64,000 bases of DNA from Salinisphaera sp. G21_0 (GTDB taxonomy: Bacteria; Pseudomonadota; Gammaproteobacteria; Pseudomonadales; Endozoicomonadaceae): the NCBI RefSeq assembly GCF_017744115.1, contig NZ_JAGHQW010000005.1, forward strand, positions 107,593-171,592, read 5' to 3'. The translations under genes were made by a program, and so were the position numbers. Under the pieces are notes generated by a model. It did not search any database and was not told the origin of the DNA. It worked only from the letters and a program-made list of their open reading frames with translations. This document shows, piece by piece, positions 17,213-27,141 of the stretch; positions within the stretch are counted from its first letter, which is position 1; every line of letters begins with the position of its first letter.

Positions 17213-18562
17213 TTGCCACCCGGACAGCCTGTGCCATGCCCGTGGAGCCATAAAAACCATGTGAACCTGGCTGTTATCGGATGGTCAAAAGATCACTCAA
17301 AAATCCACCCTATCCAGGTCCTCACACTTATGCAGCCGATATCCCAGCTTCCATCATCCCCGACCAACCCACAGACTGTTGCCCGGGATACTGTTTGTTG
17401 CAGTTGTGGCAGTTACATGAACAGAACCGCTGATGGCAGAACCGTCTCGACGGTACCGGCCAGTCCAGTGGTATACCCGGGTAACAAGACCCGGGGATGC
17501 ACCCTGTCTGATTACCGGATCTGCCAGTTCACTCAAGGAGCCATTCAGCTCGGCAATAGCCTGATACGCAATCTGGCAGGTTTTGCCTTTCAGCAAATAA
17601 TGGATTCACCGGAGATTGGTCTCGTCTGTCCGGGATTAAAAGAGAGCCTGGTGGTGCTGTTGGCATTGCCGACGCTGGTCTCGGGTTATCCTCTGAAGGA
17701 ATGTGAAGATGGAAAAGTGTGGTGCGCTTCTACTGAGGCTTGTCATCGTGGTAAGAGGTGTGACGGCATCGAAGATTGTAATCCCTCATATGATGAAGCT
17801 GATTGTACCAAGTTAAGCCAATGTGAAGTGAGGGATGACTTTCTTTGCCCAAGCCGTATGAAATGTGTCCCCTCTAATAAGATGTGTGACTCAGTTAACG
17901 ATTGCGGCGATTGGTCGGATGAATACTACTGGAGGTGTGGGGATAAGCACACCCCGCAGGCAACTGAAACCTCACCACCCACTGTGCTGACACCTGAAAG
18001 CAGTACTGGGGACACATCGTTACCAGCGTACGATAGATACTTGCACGCTTCTCCCTTATTCGTGGTGCTTGGTTTATGCTGCGCATCCGCAGCTACTTAT
18101 TACTGTATTTCCGTTTATCGAAGCGTTAAGGCTATGCGGTCTACCAACCCTGAAGCCTCAACCCGTCAGCTTATACAAATGGCTATAAGACAGCCGCATT
18201 ATTTCAGATATCCCCACCAGCCTGTTCCGATTGATACACGCCAGGATGATATTACGCCATCAGCCCCAGAGCGCCCTGAACAACGGCCGGAGGCTCAGCG
18301 GGCCGTCCACCCGCAGGCAATGCATTTGCCCACCTTCAACCAGCAGGCAACTGAACTGCCTACCTACCAACAGGCAACTGAACTGCCTACCTACCAGCAG
18401 GCAACTGAGTTATCTGCCTTCATGCAGGCAGCTGAGCTACCTACCTACCAGCAGGCAATTGAGTTATCTACCTTCCAGCAGGCATCTGAGCCACCTACCT
18501 ACCAGCAGGCAACCCGGGGGCTCCCAACCTATAGAGAGGCCATTGACGAGACTTTGGTTTGA
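17213..18562 (+). CDS. LDL-receptor class A membrane protein with repeated [LP]PxY tail
   Basis: A 449-residue paralogue of the preceding gene. TTG 17213 is favoured because AGGAG lies 7 bases upstream; ATG 17330 aligns with the other protein's internal start. Order: shared N-terminal domain (about 60-140), hydrophobic segment (142-158), two LDLa modules (C164-C198 and C204-C242, each with paired acidic residues), Thr/Pro linker, transmembrane helix (about 282-303), and a tail with nearly identical 8-9-residue repeats. These include LPTY at 382, 391, 409 and 437, PPTY at 427 and LPTF at 372. PPxY/LPxY motifs bind WW domains of Nedd4-type ubiquitin ligases in eukaryotes. An operon with the upstream LDLa gene is likely. 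Confidence 0.75.
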   Translation: MPPGQPVPCPWSHKNHVNLAVIGWSKDHSKIHPIQVLTLMQPISQLPSSPTNPQTVARDTVCCSCGSYMNRTADGRTVSTVPASPVVYPGNKTRGCTLSDYRICQFTQGAIQLGNSLIRNLAGFAFQQIMDSPEIGLVCPGLKESLVVLLALPTLVSGYPLKECEDGKVWCASTEACHRGKRCDGIEDCNPSYDEADCTKLSQCEVRDDFLCPSRMKCVPSNKMCDSVNDCGDWSDEYYWRCGDKHTPQATETSPPTVLTPESSTGDTSLPAYDRYLHASPLFVVLGLCCASAATYYCISVYRSVKAMRSTNPEASTRQLIQMAIRQPHYFRYPHQPVPIDTRQDDITPSAPERPEQRPEAQRAVHPQAMHLPTFNQQATELPTYQQATELPTYQQATELSAFMQAAELPTYQQAIELSTFQQASEPPTYQQATRGLPTYREAIDETLV

Positions 18563-18670
18563 CCGGCGGGAAAACCGTGCCATACCAATGTGGGCAGGCT
18601 CCTGGATATGAACTCCAGTTGATTTCAGCCGATGATGAAATACAGGAATCAAAAATCACAGGATATAAAC

Positions 18671-21280
18671 ATGCCACCAGGGATTGAAGGCCAAAGACCG
18701 GTTGGGGGTAATACCTCAAGCAGTGAAGGTGGTGCAGTAAAGCCAACGGAAGAAAGCAGTAACGCCACATACCGGGGGACACGGGTTTCCAAGGTTAGTA
18801 AAGTCGCTAAAAAGAGTCAGGTATCTCAAGATGATTTGAGTGAAAAAAATGACACACTGATTGAAAATAGAGATATCAAAAAACAAAATAGCAGCACTGG
18901 CACGTCAGGTCCTTATAGTTCTGCCAGAATGCGCAGACGGGCAAAGCAACGTGAGGCAGAAGAGGGTATGAAAAAATCTCTCTCTGCTTCGGATAGCAAA
19001 CATCAAGACAGGAAGATAAGCCAAGAACTCCCCGATGTTGCTGAGGATTCGGGTATCAGTGAGGATGAAAGTATTGATAGCCCGCCTCACTCTCCCAAAG
19101 CCAGCAATCGGGAGCGAGAGTACGATAGCGGTATTGAGGATGACGCAAGCTCGTTGACTGGCCGGGCCATTCAAGCGATAGAGCCTGGTCCCAAAGCCGA
19201 AACCGGGGCGCATGCTCCAGATCTGCAACAAGAGCGCCCACTACCGGCACGACCTGAAAGTACCAGCCCCCTGAAAAAGGTATCTAAAAAAAGGAAACGA
19301 CAAAGGCAAAAAACGGGCATTGATAAAGGCGGTGCCAATCAACGGTCGAACTCTGACCCTGGTGTGCAAACCTCCAGGCTGCCAAATCATGATGAGTTGC
19401 TTGCTGGCTGTCAGCGCCTGGCTAAATCAGTAAAAAAACTGGATGAAGATAAAGGCAGAAGGGAAAGTGAGCATTTAGAAGAGCTTGACAGGCTTGAGGC
19501 GGTGTATGCCGAAAATAACTATGATGATGACCGTAAAATTGCACATTATCTGGTGAGTGGCAAGGCCGCCATGGGGATTTCAAAGGGAAAAAAGAGACTG
19601 CAACAGGAACTGAAAGAGAAACCCTGGAAAGAAGGCGTGGAGTCGGTAAAGCTGGGAGCGGGTAAGATTATTCAGGAAATGGTAGACCGGGCTATTCACC
19701 AGAAAAGACCGCTTCACCCGGTACGACGAAAGCAAAAATCACCGGAAACGGAACCTGTAAAAGATGTTGTAATGGATTCTGTCATGGTAAAGGTTGAAGG
19801 AGATTTCAACGGTACTGATGAGCTGGTGAAAAGCCTTAAGTCTGAAGTGTCGTTATCCACCGCCAGCCAATATGCTGCCGCAAAAAAATTGTTTGTGGAA
19901 GAACTGGAAAGGGCCCAGTGGGCAAAGGAGGCAATGGAGGAAACCCATGCTTTACAGAAGCAGATCCAGACATTAAAGGCCACTTTATTTGAGGAACTGA
20001 GTATTCTGGGACATAACGGCAGTGAGCCAATGGTTGATCCATACATTAACGACAGTGCGTATGTTTCTGCGCTTGAAGCAGCCGTTGAAACAATAGGTAT
20101 GGGGTCTTCTGCAGCACAGGAACACCTGGAAAAACACCCGGCACTGCAAAAACATCTGGAAAAAGTGGGTTATCAGGAAGATCGGGATTCTTCAGAATAT
20201 CTGGACAAGCTGGATGATATGGAGCATCTCAATGACAGGGAGTATCTGCAAACGCTGAAATACCTGAAAGATCCGCAGTTTGTGCGTGGTTTCCGTAAAG
20301 AATTAAGGCTTGAATGGCTGGCAAAACATCTCTCACAAACATTTCGACGTTATTCAAATGCAACGATAGGGCATCCGAACTTCAAAACAAATATGAAGGG
20401 CTTGCTGGATACGCTCAATGCCCGGGAACAGAATGTTGGTAACAAGCTTAAAAATTTGGCAAAGCATTATGAACAGCAGTGTAAAGATTTAAGGGATAAC
20501 AGAAAACATTTAAATAAAGTGATGGAAGCTTACGAGGAAAATGGTAGCGATGGTGTTGATATACTCAAACACAGAAAAGTGTTAGCCAGGGCCGAAGCGC
20601 TCAAAGAATCGATGAAGCCGGTACATGATCAGATCAAGCTGGTCACCAGTTATGAAGATCCGGAGATGCAATGTGCCTATCTGCAGAAGCAGTGTAACGA
20701 CCTGGATAAGCAACATGCCTCTGTTCAGAAATCGATTCAGGAATGTCAGAAAAAGCTTGATAAAGCTGAAAGTAAAAATAAAGGCAAAAGTAAAAATAAA
20801 AGCAAACCTCTTGAGGATGTTCAGAATAAAATGAATGACCTGAAAAGAGAGTCTGCTGACATTGCCAGGCAATCTGATGCACTAAAACAGGAGTATATGG
20901 ATTTTAATAAAGCGTTAAACATGTATTATAAAATTCAATTCGATATGGATATTAAGCTGGTTAACCAATATTCAGATCCCAAAAGGCAGTGTGCCGACAT
21001 GAAGGTGCAATATACCGCTATGGATAAGCAGCATGCTTCTGTTCAAAAATCCATTAAAAAGTGTCAGGAAAAGCTTGATAAAGCCACAAGCAAAGGCGGT
21101 GATCTGGAGGGTATTCAGAATGAAATGGATAATTTTGAAATTCAGTCGGCTGAACTTGAATCCCAGTCTGCTGATTTGAAAAGCAAGCATGCTGCACTTG
21201 GTCAGGCGTTAAAAAGATTGGATACCATTCAATTGGGTTTTAATAATGAAAAACAATCCGGCAACGATGGCGATGAATAA
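18671..21280 (+). CDS. Long coiled-coil hypothetical protein with disordered N-terminus
   Basis: An 869-residue protein. ATG 18671 is chosen because AGGA lies 7 bases upstream; ATG 18632 lacks a ribosome-binding site. Residues 1-230 are low-complexity and charged, and contain DSGISE (126), DSGIED (152), the proline motif RPLPARP (189) and the basic run KKVSKKRKRQRQK (202). Residues about 240-869 are mostly heptad-like coiled coil. Near the C-terminus a module of about 120 residues occurs twice, each with the signature KQHASVQKSI followed by a Cys and EKLDKA or KKLDKA. No enzyme motif or membrane segment is visible. It ends the one-directional island, 108 bases after the second LDLa gene. Function unknown; eukaryotic-type short motifs are suggestive only. 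Confidence 0.65.
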   Translation: MPPGIEGQRPVGGNTSSSEGGAVKPTEESSNATYRGTRVSKVSKVAKKSQVSQDDLSEKNDTLIENRDIKKQNSSTGTSGPYSSARMRRRAKQREAEEGMKKSLSASDSKHQDRKISQELPDVAEDSGISEDESIDSPPHSPKASNREREYDSGIEDDASSLTGRAIQAIEPGPKAETGAHAPDLQQERPLPARPESTSPLKKVSKKRKRQRQKTGIDKGGANQRSNSDPGVQTSRLPNHDELLAGCQRLAKSVKKLDEDKGRRESEHLEELDRLEAVYAENNYDDDRKIAHYLVSGKAAMGISKGKKRLQQELKEKPWKEGVESVKLGAGKIIQEMVDRAIHQKRPLHPVRRKQKSPETEPVKDVVMDSVMVKVEGDFNGTDELVKSLKSEVSLSTASQYAAAKKLFVEELERAQWAKEAMEETHALQKQIQTLKATLFEELSILGHNGSEPMVDPYINDSAYVSALEAAVETIGMGSSAAQEHLEKHPALQKHLEKVGYQEDRDSSEYLDKLDDMEHLNDREYLQTLKYLKDPQFVRGFRKELRLEWLAKHLSQTFRRYSNATIGHPNFKTNMKGLLDTLNAREQNVGNKLKNLAKHYEQQCKDLRDNRKHLNKVMEAYEENGSDGVDILKHRKVLARAEALKESMKPVHDQIKLVTSYEDPEMQCAYLQKQCNDLDKQHASVQKSIQECQKKLDKAESKNKGKSKNKSKPLEDVQNKMNDLKRESADIARQSDALKQEYMDFNKALNMYYKIQFDMDIKLVNQYSDPKRQCADMKVQYTAMDKQHASVQKSIKKCQEKLDKATSKGGDLEGIQNEMDNFEIQSAELESQSADLKSKHAALGQALKRLDTIQLGFNNEKQSGNDGDE

Positions 21281-21390
21281 TTTATCACTACCTTATGGGG
21301 TGAAAGAAGCCATCATCGTGATGTTGTGTCGTCTGCTGATCGTTATCAGGGATGGTTCGCTGGTCAAACCATTCCCTGATGTTCAGTACG

Positions 21391-22302
21391 TTACAGGCCC
21401 GGCGCTACAAAGTGAGGACTTATTCCCGTGCTGGCAATGACTTCCATAATATCCTCATTCTGGTAAACCCCGCACTGCAGTAACAATGTTTTGAATCCCA
21501 TGGCATTGCCTCCCAGAATATCGGTATAAAGGGTATCCCCGACCATCAGGACTCTGGATGGGTTGGTAATCTGATGTTGCTTGATAGCCATTGAAAAAAT
21601 GACAGGATCGGGCTTGCCGAACAGCACAGGTTTTGCCTTTTGAATGGTTTGCTCTACCAGGTCAGCGATAAAGTAACCCGGTGTTGCGGTGACATGGTCA
21701 CCATGGGGTGCGCCGATATCCGGGTTGCCGACCAGCAGTTCAAACTGACGCCCATTGGCCGTAGTGACCATGTTTTCCTGCATTTTTGCCGTCCAGCCTG
21801 CACCGGTCAGAAACAGCAGGGTATCAATATTTTCCGGAATCTCGCCATTACAGCCATTCAGCCGGACCATGCCTTCCAGCAGATGGTTGGAAGGGTGCTC
21901 CAATGGTGCAATAACGCCAATACGGTTACGGTTCGTGAGCCCTTGCAGGTACTGTTCAGTGATATCCAGACTGGTCAGTACTTCATCTGCGGTGAAATCA
22001 AACCCCCGGGATTGATACTTTTCTGCGGCAACGGATCGGTTGGTCAGGGTGTCGTTGGAAACAACGCAGAATGGGATATTGTTTGCCCTTAGCTGCTGAA
22101 TTGCCTCAGCGGCACCTTCAATGGGCGTGCTACCCCGGCAGAGGACACCGTAGGAGTCCAGCAGGATCAGGTCAAATTGCGCCATGATATCTGCCAGTCC
22201 ATCAATAAACACCGGGGCAGACTGCGGGTTGGCAATGGCTGGATACCAGTCAGGATGACGGGCGTATATCTCGTTCAAAGAGTCGGGAGAAAGAACAATC
22301 AT
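21391..22302 (-). CDS. HAD-superfamily class IIA hydrolase (NagD-like, TIGR01459 type)
   Basis: A 303-residue haloacid-dehalogenase-fold phosphatase. Motif I is DLILLDSYGVLCRG (nucleophile Asp; the usual second Asp is replaced by Tyr in DSYG, as in the TIGR01459 subgroup), motif II is VVSND, the conserved Lys lies in FGKPDP, and motif III is LMVGDTLYTDILGG. The C2 cap lies between motifs II and III. Such proteins dephosphorylate small cytoplasmic phosphates; the substrate is unknown. ATG 22302 (with AGG about 10 bases upstream) is preferred over ATG 22335, which adds 11 residues not expected for the family. It is monocistronic and convergent with the coiled-coil gene. Confidence 0.87.
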   Translation of the reverse strand: MIVLSPDSLNEIYARHPDWYPAIANPQSAPVFIDGLADIMAQFDLILLDSYGVLCRGSTPIEGAAEAIQQLRANNIPFCVVSNDTLTNRSVAAEKYQSRGFDFTADEVLTSLDITEQYLQGLTNRNRIGVIAPLEHPSNHLLEGMVRLNGCNGEIPENIDTLLFLTGAGWTAKMQENMVTTANGRQFELLVGNPDIGAPHGDHVTATPGYFIADLVEQTIQKAKPVLFGKPDPVIFSMAIKQHQITNPSRVLMVGDTLYTDILGGNAMGFKTLLLQCGVYQNEDIMEVIASTGISPHFVAPGL

Positions 22303-22458
22303 AGAGCGTTGCCTGATGCTGAAAATGAACGTCATTCAATGCACCTGATTATATCAGATGTCCGACAGGCAAATATCTATAAAGCCTTCCATACAAGCAG
22401 GATATTTTTTTTGTGCTAATTTGAAATGTTCTTTCTTTAGCCCTTGAGGTGTTTGGTT

Positions 22459-24045
22459 GTGAGGCTGAATTGCATTGTTAAAGCCCTTTGTTTTCTGTTG
22501 CTTGCCGTCTCGATATATGGCAATACGGCCGGTCCGCTAATGACGCAGTCTTTGCCGGTATATTCAGAAGATCAGGGCGTCAGGGATTCGATCATCAAAA
22601 TCTATACCTCATTCAACCAATATGACCACCAGAATCCATGGAGCAACGTTGGCCCAAGGCAGAAGTATGGTTCCGGTGCCATTATCCAGCTGCCAGACAG
22701 TGACCAGAGGGTTGTTCTGACCAACAGCCATGTAGTCAGTGCCCATACCTATATTGAAGGCAGGAAAAATGGTCAGACGGACCGTTATAAACTCAGGCCC
22801 CTGTGGGTTTCCCACGAGTTGGACCTGGCCTTGCTGGTCCCCTTCCATGACCATGAGAATGCGCTGTTTTTCAGCGGTACCACCCCTATTCCCCTGGGTA
22901 AGCTGCCCCCTCTGCAAACGGATTTGATGCTGCTTGGCTATCCCATTGGTGGCGATACGATCAGTGCAACCAAGGGGGTTCTGTCCCGTCTGGAATATCA
23001 ACCTTACAGTAATTCCGGCTTCTCATTTCTGGCCGGGCAAATTGATGCCGCCAGTAACCCGGGCAACAGTGGCGGCCCTGCCGTGGTTAATGGCGAGATC
23101 ATTGGAGTGTTAATGCAGGGGTACAGTCCTTTCGAAGCCAGTAATATCGCCCATATTGTGCCGGTAAATATCATAAGACACTTTTTACAGGACATTGCTG
23201 ACGGGCATTACAGTGGGATTCCCAGCCTTGGGATTGAAACGGAAGAGCTTGAAAATGGCTTTTTTAAAACAGTCTATGGGGTAAAAGAAAACAACGGCGT
23301 TCTGGTTCGCCATGTCATACCGGGTTCTGCGGCTGACGGTGTGCTGCAGCCGGATGATGTTATCCTGGAGCTGGACGGGTATGCCGTTGGCCATGATAAA
23401 ACCATTGTGTTCCGGGGCAGTGAGCGGGTTTCCATGGATTATGTGGTGCACTCACGGCAGGTTGGAGAGGAGCTTGGCGTTCGGGTTATTCGTGACAAAC
23501 AGGTGCTGGATCTGACGGTTACGCTTTCTCAGCCGGTCAATAATGATTTGTTGCTCGGCTTTGATGGTCAGTCTGCTCCTTCATACTTTATCTATCAGGG
23601 ACTGGTGTTTACCAAAGTGACCCGGGAGCTGCTGATGGGGGCTGGACATGACCTGATTTCCTATGCAGGCCTGACGCCGGTATTGCTCAATAATTTCCGG
23701 TTTGCCAATGAAGATGAAGTGGTTGTCATTCTGAAAGTCTTGCCCCATGAGGCCAACCGGGGTTATCACAATATCTTTCTGAGAAGGGTTGACAGTGTTG
23801 GCTCGGAAAAAGTCAGAAACCTCAGGCAGCTGGTCAACCTGATCGAATCGACAGAGGAGGATTTTCTGGAACTCAACACCGGTTACAGGGGGCTGGAGAA
23901 AATTGTCCTGAACACTCACCTGGCAGATATCGTTAATGGGGAGGTCATGTGGCTTAACGGCATTCAGCATGATCGCTCTAAAAACTTCCGTACAAAAAAT
24001 GCAGTGCTGCAGGTGGTAATACCTGCAAAAGTGAGGAAGTCATGA
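22459..24045 (+). CDS. HtrA/Deg-like serine protease with PDZ domain, exported
   Basis: A 528-residue trypsin-like S1C protease. GTG 22459 is chosen because GAGG lies 9 bases upstream. A signal peptide (about 8-22, KALCFLLLAVSIYG) directs export to the periplasm. The triad is visible: His in VVLTNSHVVSA, Asp in ELDLALLVP, Ser in GNSGGPAVVN. A PDZ domain follows (about 260-345, GVLVRHVIPGSAADGVLQPDDVILELDG), then a C-terminal region with YFIYQGLVFTKVTRELL typical of plant/bacterial Deg-P2-like proteases rather than DegP/DegS. Likely role: periplasmic protein quality control. It faces a large convergent gene only 12 bases from its stop. Confidence 0.88.
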   Translation: MRLNCIVKALCFLLLAVSIYGNTAGPLMTQSLPVYSEDQGVRDSIIKIYTSFNQYDHQNPWSNVGPRQKYGSGAIIQLPDSDQRVVLTNSHVVSAHTYIEGRKNGQTDRYKLRPLWVSHELDLALLVPFHDHENALFFSGTTPIPLGKLPPLQTDLMLLGYPIGGDTISATKGVLSRLEYQPYSNSGFSFLAGQIDAASNPGNSGGPAVVNGEIIGVLMQGYSPFEASNIAHIVPVNIIRHFLQDIADGHYSGIPSLGIETEELENGFFKTVYGVKENNGVLVRHVIPGSAADGVLQPDDVILELDGYAVGHDKTIVFRGSERVSMDYVVHSRQVGEELGVRVIRDKQVLDLTVTLSQPVNNDLLLGFDGQSAPSYFIYQGLVFTKVTRELLMGAGHDLISYAGLTPVLLNNFRFANEDEVVVILKVLPHEANRGYHNIFLRRVDSVGSEKVRNLRQLVNLIESTEEDFLELNTGYRGLEKIVLNTHLADIVNGEVMWLNGIQHDRSKNFRTKNAVLQVVIPAKVRKS

Positions 24046-24057
24046 ATGTTTAACATT

Positions 24058-27000
24058 TTATCGCCTGCCTGAATGATTCAGCTGTTTCAGTATATCAGTG
24101 CACATTTTGGTCAGCCCATTCATTAACGATATCAGTGGAAATGTTGAGAAATCGGCTCCAAGGATTAACCGGCCATAAATATCATAAAAATTCGCGTTAA
24201 GTGTGCAGGTATAAGCGTCATCAGGGTAGAGCGCTTCGCTGAGGTGCTGATCATTTATGTGGTTCATATAGCAGTCAGTCGGGTCATACTCCCCCAGAGG
24301 GGGCCGGGCAAAGCCGGGAGCATCCGGCTGCAATGCGGTCCAGTAGAGTATTTCCTGCGCGACCCGGACAAGCCAGGCCTGATACTCGTCATCGTCCCGT
24401 CCAAGGAGAAACCGTAGGTTGATCGGCGTATCTGCTGCGGGCATAAGCCCCAACAAAAACTGGTTGCAGGCCAATTCAACAAATGCGGCTGTTTCGTTAA
24501 GTGCCTGAGGGTTTTTGTAGTGATAGCCGGCAAAGCCCTGACGTAAGCGTGACCTTACCAGTACCGCCGACACAATGATTTCGCAGATACTGTTGGCCAG
24601 GGCAATGCGTTGTGAGACCTTGGGCATATAACAGGTTTCAAGCGTGTCTTTCTGTCGTAAACAGCTGTGGATATGGCCAAAGGTTTCATAATCACCCAGG
24701 TCACGCATGCCACAGTGACCAAAATCAATCTTTTCGGTGGCCTGAGTGTTCCATGCTGTTAATTTGCCAGCGTGTACGTTGTCAGTGATCAGATTCATGG
24801 CCGAATGCAAGGCGACCCAGCCACGGCCGGCCTCAGTGTTGTGCAGGCACTGCAGCATACTGGTCGGCACCAATCCCATGCTGGTCATGTAACCCGCATC
24901 GTGACAGGCCCTGAGGATGCCCTGCTCCGGGCGCTTCCAGGGGCAGTCTTCTGCTGTGTCTGGCGAATGGGCATACCGGGCATAGGCGACGGGTGCTGTG
25001 TAGCAAAAGACATTGATGTATCGCTGGCCATGGCTTTCGGTGATCTCCACCGGGTCATCAAACTGGTTAATCAGGTACTCCAGGTCTTTGCCCAGGGGGA
25101 GCTGCATAAAGTCGCGGTATTTTGGTAGCACACTGTTAAATTTACCTGCCAGCTCGGAAGTATTGGCGATGACTTGATAAAGCAGGCCTTCCCTGGCCAG
25201 CGTCTCAAGGGGTTCCCCGGCTCTCTGGAATTTAAAATAGGTGGCCTGGCCACCGGCTTGCAGACATTGCATCGTCCGCCCACCGACCATCCGGATTGCT
25301 GATTTGTTTGCCTGGCCAAGTTCTTCGGGGACATCCTTCAGCCCGAACGATGACGGCATATTTTCGGCGATATACCGGTTGACGTGCTCCCCATCAACGG
25401 CATTGGGCAGCGCAAATCCGGTAACCTGGTGAGCGGTTGAAATCAGGGGTATCAAAAATAGATTGGTACATGAGATCGGTAAAGGAGACTGCTGGCTGAT
25501 CAGTGGTGCCGCCAGGACCCTGTCTGGAAAGGTATAAGTCGGGGCATCTAATGATTCAATGAAGCTTATTTTGTCTTCCAGTGAAATCTCGGGACAGGTT
25601 AAAAACTGCAACTGAACATCCGTTGGTACATAGGGTAATTTATTAAGCTTGATCAATCTGAATAACAGGGTTTTCTCCTTCGAATATGAAGGTTGTTTAA
25701 CGATCTCTTTGGTAACGGCTGCCATGAGACAACGCTCATTGAAACTCAGGTGTTCCTGGGAAACATGTTGGAATGCCGACAGGTTATTTTTTAACGCCGC
25801 ATCAAGGATTGCTCCCTTTCTAATGTCGATGGGTACATATCGCAGCGCTTCGGGAGACAGGCTAACGGCCAGGGCATACAGCTCAGACGCCTTATCATCA
25901 CCTACCCACTTTGAAAGATTGTCAGCTGCAGCGAACTTAAGAGGGTTGGCCCTGTGCTCTTTGCTGGTAATGACTGATTTGAGGAAATGATCAGTAATAT
26001 ATTGTTCTGGAATAGCATCCAATACTGAGTATCCACTGGTACAGGCAGTACGGTATATTTCCGTTCGTTGTGTTTCCGTTAGAAATTTGGGAAGCGTCTT
26101 GGATAATTTTCCACCTTTAGCAGCTGCCAGATACATATCGAATGTTTTGACGGCTTCCGGAATGAATTCGAGGGCTCTGGCATTATTATCAACAGCCAGT
26201 TGGCATAATTCGGCGGTCTTCAGTTGTTCAGGAACATACTCTAATGCTAATCCATTACGTCGACAGGCTACCTCACAAAGTTCTGCTGTTTTTTTATGGT
26301 CCGGGTAAAATTTCAGGGCCCCGGTGTGTTCGATGGCAATGGTTAATAATCGGTCACTAACGGGCTTGTTCTCCGGGTAATAATTCAGCGCAACGTGGGA
26401 TTTTCTGCAGGCAATTTCAAAGTGTGCATCAGTTCTTGCTGTTTCGGGAATGTATTTAATGGCTCCTTTATATTTTTCAAGGAGGAAGTCAAAAAAACCA
26501 TCGTTCAGCCATTGTTTGATTATCTCACCAGGTACATTACTAATGGCATCAAACACATTAATGACCAAAGCTCGACACAACTCGTTGGTTTTCATACTGT
26601 CGGGTATGTGCTGTATATTCGAATAAGGCGCTTTTACAAATGCCTGTATACACATTTCTGGTGTTAACTTTTCCAGGGGTACTTCACTAAAATAACCAGG
26701 ATCCTTTTTGATTTTTAAAAAGTAATCTTCACTATCAAGCTGATCCGGCCTGGCCCCGGGCGGTAACTCCCCGAAGTATTTGATAAATGTTTTATAGTCA
26801 CTGACGGGCAATGGCTGCTGTTTGTCCGTGCATTCGGCGACTGTTTGCAGCAACGCTTTTAATTCATCACCAAGATTGCCTTGTGGCAGGTCATGGGTGG
26901 CACCGCGGCAGGCTTGCACACGGGACCATGCCATAGGGGGGGCTGTATTGGCAGAAGGATAAGGCGTATTTTCGACGGATAAGTCGCTCTGTACACAAGC

Positions 27001-27141
27001 CCCTGAAGCCTCTCTAACAATGTGTTTGCGCCAGAGTTGACCTGATGAATCCCCGAATCGATCCATCAGCTGGGGTTGATGTTCCCGAGTTTCTTTCGGG
27101 TTTTGATCAATAGTGGGAGATGGGCTCCCTGAAATATTCAT
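24058..27141 (-). CDS. Giant DUF4116-like repeat protein with possible kinase-like C-terminal domain
   Basis: A 1027-residue protein. ATG 27141 is preferred; a GTG at 27204 would add 21 residues, and neither has a strong ribosome-binding site. Residues about 245-345 hold four 23-residue helical repeats of the form RNGLALEYVPEQLKTAELC, as in DUF4116 repeats common in intracellular bacteria; weaker copies run to about 460. The C-terminal half is not a recognised family, but the order AGGQATYFKFQR (K637), LAREG (E651) and TEKIDFG (D806) is reminiscent of protein-kinase-like folds (beta3 Lys, alphaC Glu, DFG). No signal peptide is present. An effector role is an inference from domain type and context. 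Confidence 0.65.
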   Translation of the reverse strand: MNISGSPSPTIDQNPKETREHQPQLMDRFGDSSGQLWRKHIVREASGACVQSDLSVENTPYPSANTAPPMAWSRVQACRGATHDLPQGNLGDELKALLQTVAECTDKQQPLPVSDYKTFIKYFGELPPGARPDQLDSEDYFLKIKKDPGYFSEVPLEKLTPEMCIQAFVKAPYSNIQHIPDSMKTNELCRALVINVFDAISNVPGEIIKQWLNDGFFDFLLEKYKGAIKYIPETARTDAHFEIACRKSHVALNYYPENKPVSDRLLTIAIEHTGALKFYPDHKKTAELCEVACRRNGLALEYVPEQLKTAELCQLAVDNNARALEFIPEAVKTFDMYLAAAKGGKLSKTLPKFLTETQRTEIYRTACTSGYSVLDAIPEQYITDHFLKSVITSKEHRANPLKFAAADNLSKWVGDDKASELYALAVSLSPEALRYVPIDIRKGAILDAALKNNLSAFQHVSQEHLSFNERCLMAAVTKEIVKQPSYSKEKTLLFRLIKLNKLPYVPTDVQLQFLTCPEISLEDKISFIESLDAPTYTFPDRVLAAPLISQQSPLPISCTNLFLIPLISTAHQVTGFALPNAVDGEHVNRYIAENMPSSFGLKDVPEELGQANKSAIRMVGGRTMQCLQAGGQATYFKFQRAGEPLETLAREGLLYQVIANTSELAGKFNSVLPKYRDFMQLPLGKDLEYLINQFDDPVEITESHGQRYINVFCYTAPVAYARYAHSPDTAEDCPWKRPEQGILRACHDAGYMTSMGLVPTSMLQCLHNTEAGRGWVALHSAMNLITDNVHAGKLTAWNTQATEKIDFGHCGMRDLGDYETFGHIHSCLRQKDTLETCYMPKVSQRIALANSICEIIVSAVLVRSRLRQGFAGYHYKNPQALNETAAFVELACNQFLLGLMPAADTPINLRFLLGRDDDEYQAWLVRVAQEILYWTALQPDAPGFARPPLGEYDPTDCYMNHINDQHLSEALYPDDAYTCTLNANFYDIYGRLILGADFSTFPLISLMNGLTKMCTDILKQLNHSGRR

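Noticed and set aside
17213..18562. LPAY at residues 270-273 as an additional WW-binding motif
   Set aside because: It lies between the LDLa modules and the transmembrane helix, on the opposite side of the membrane from the repeated tail.
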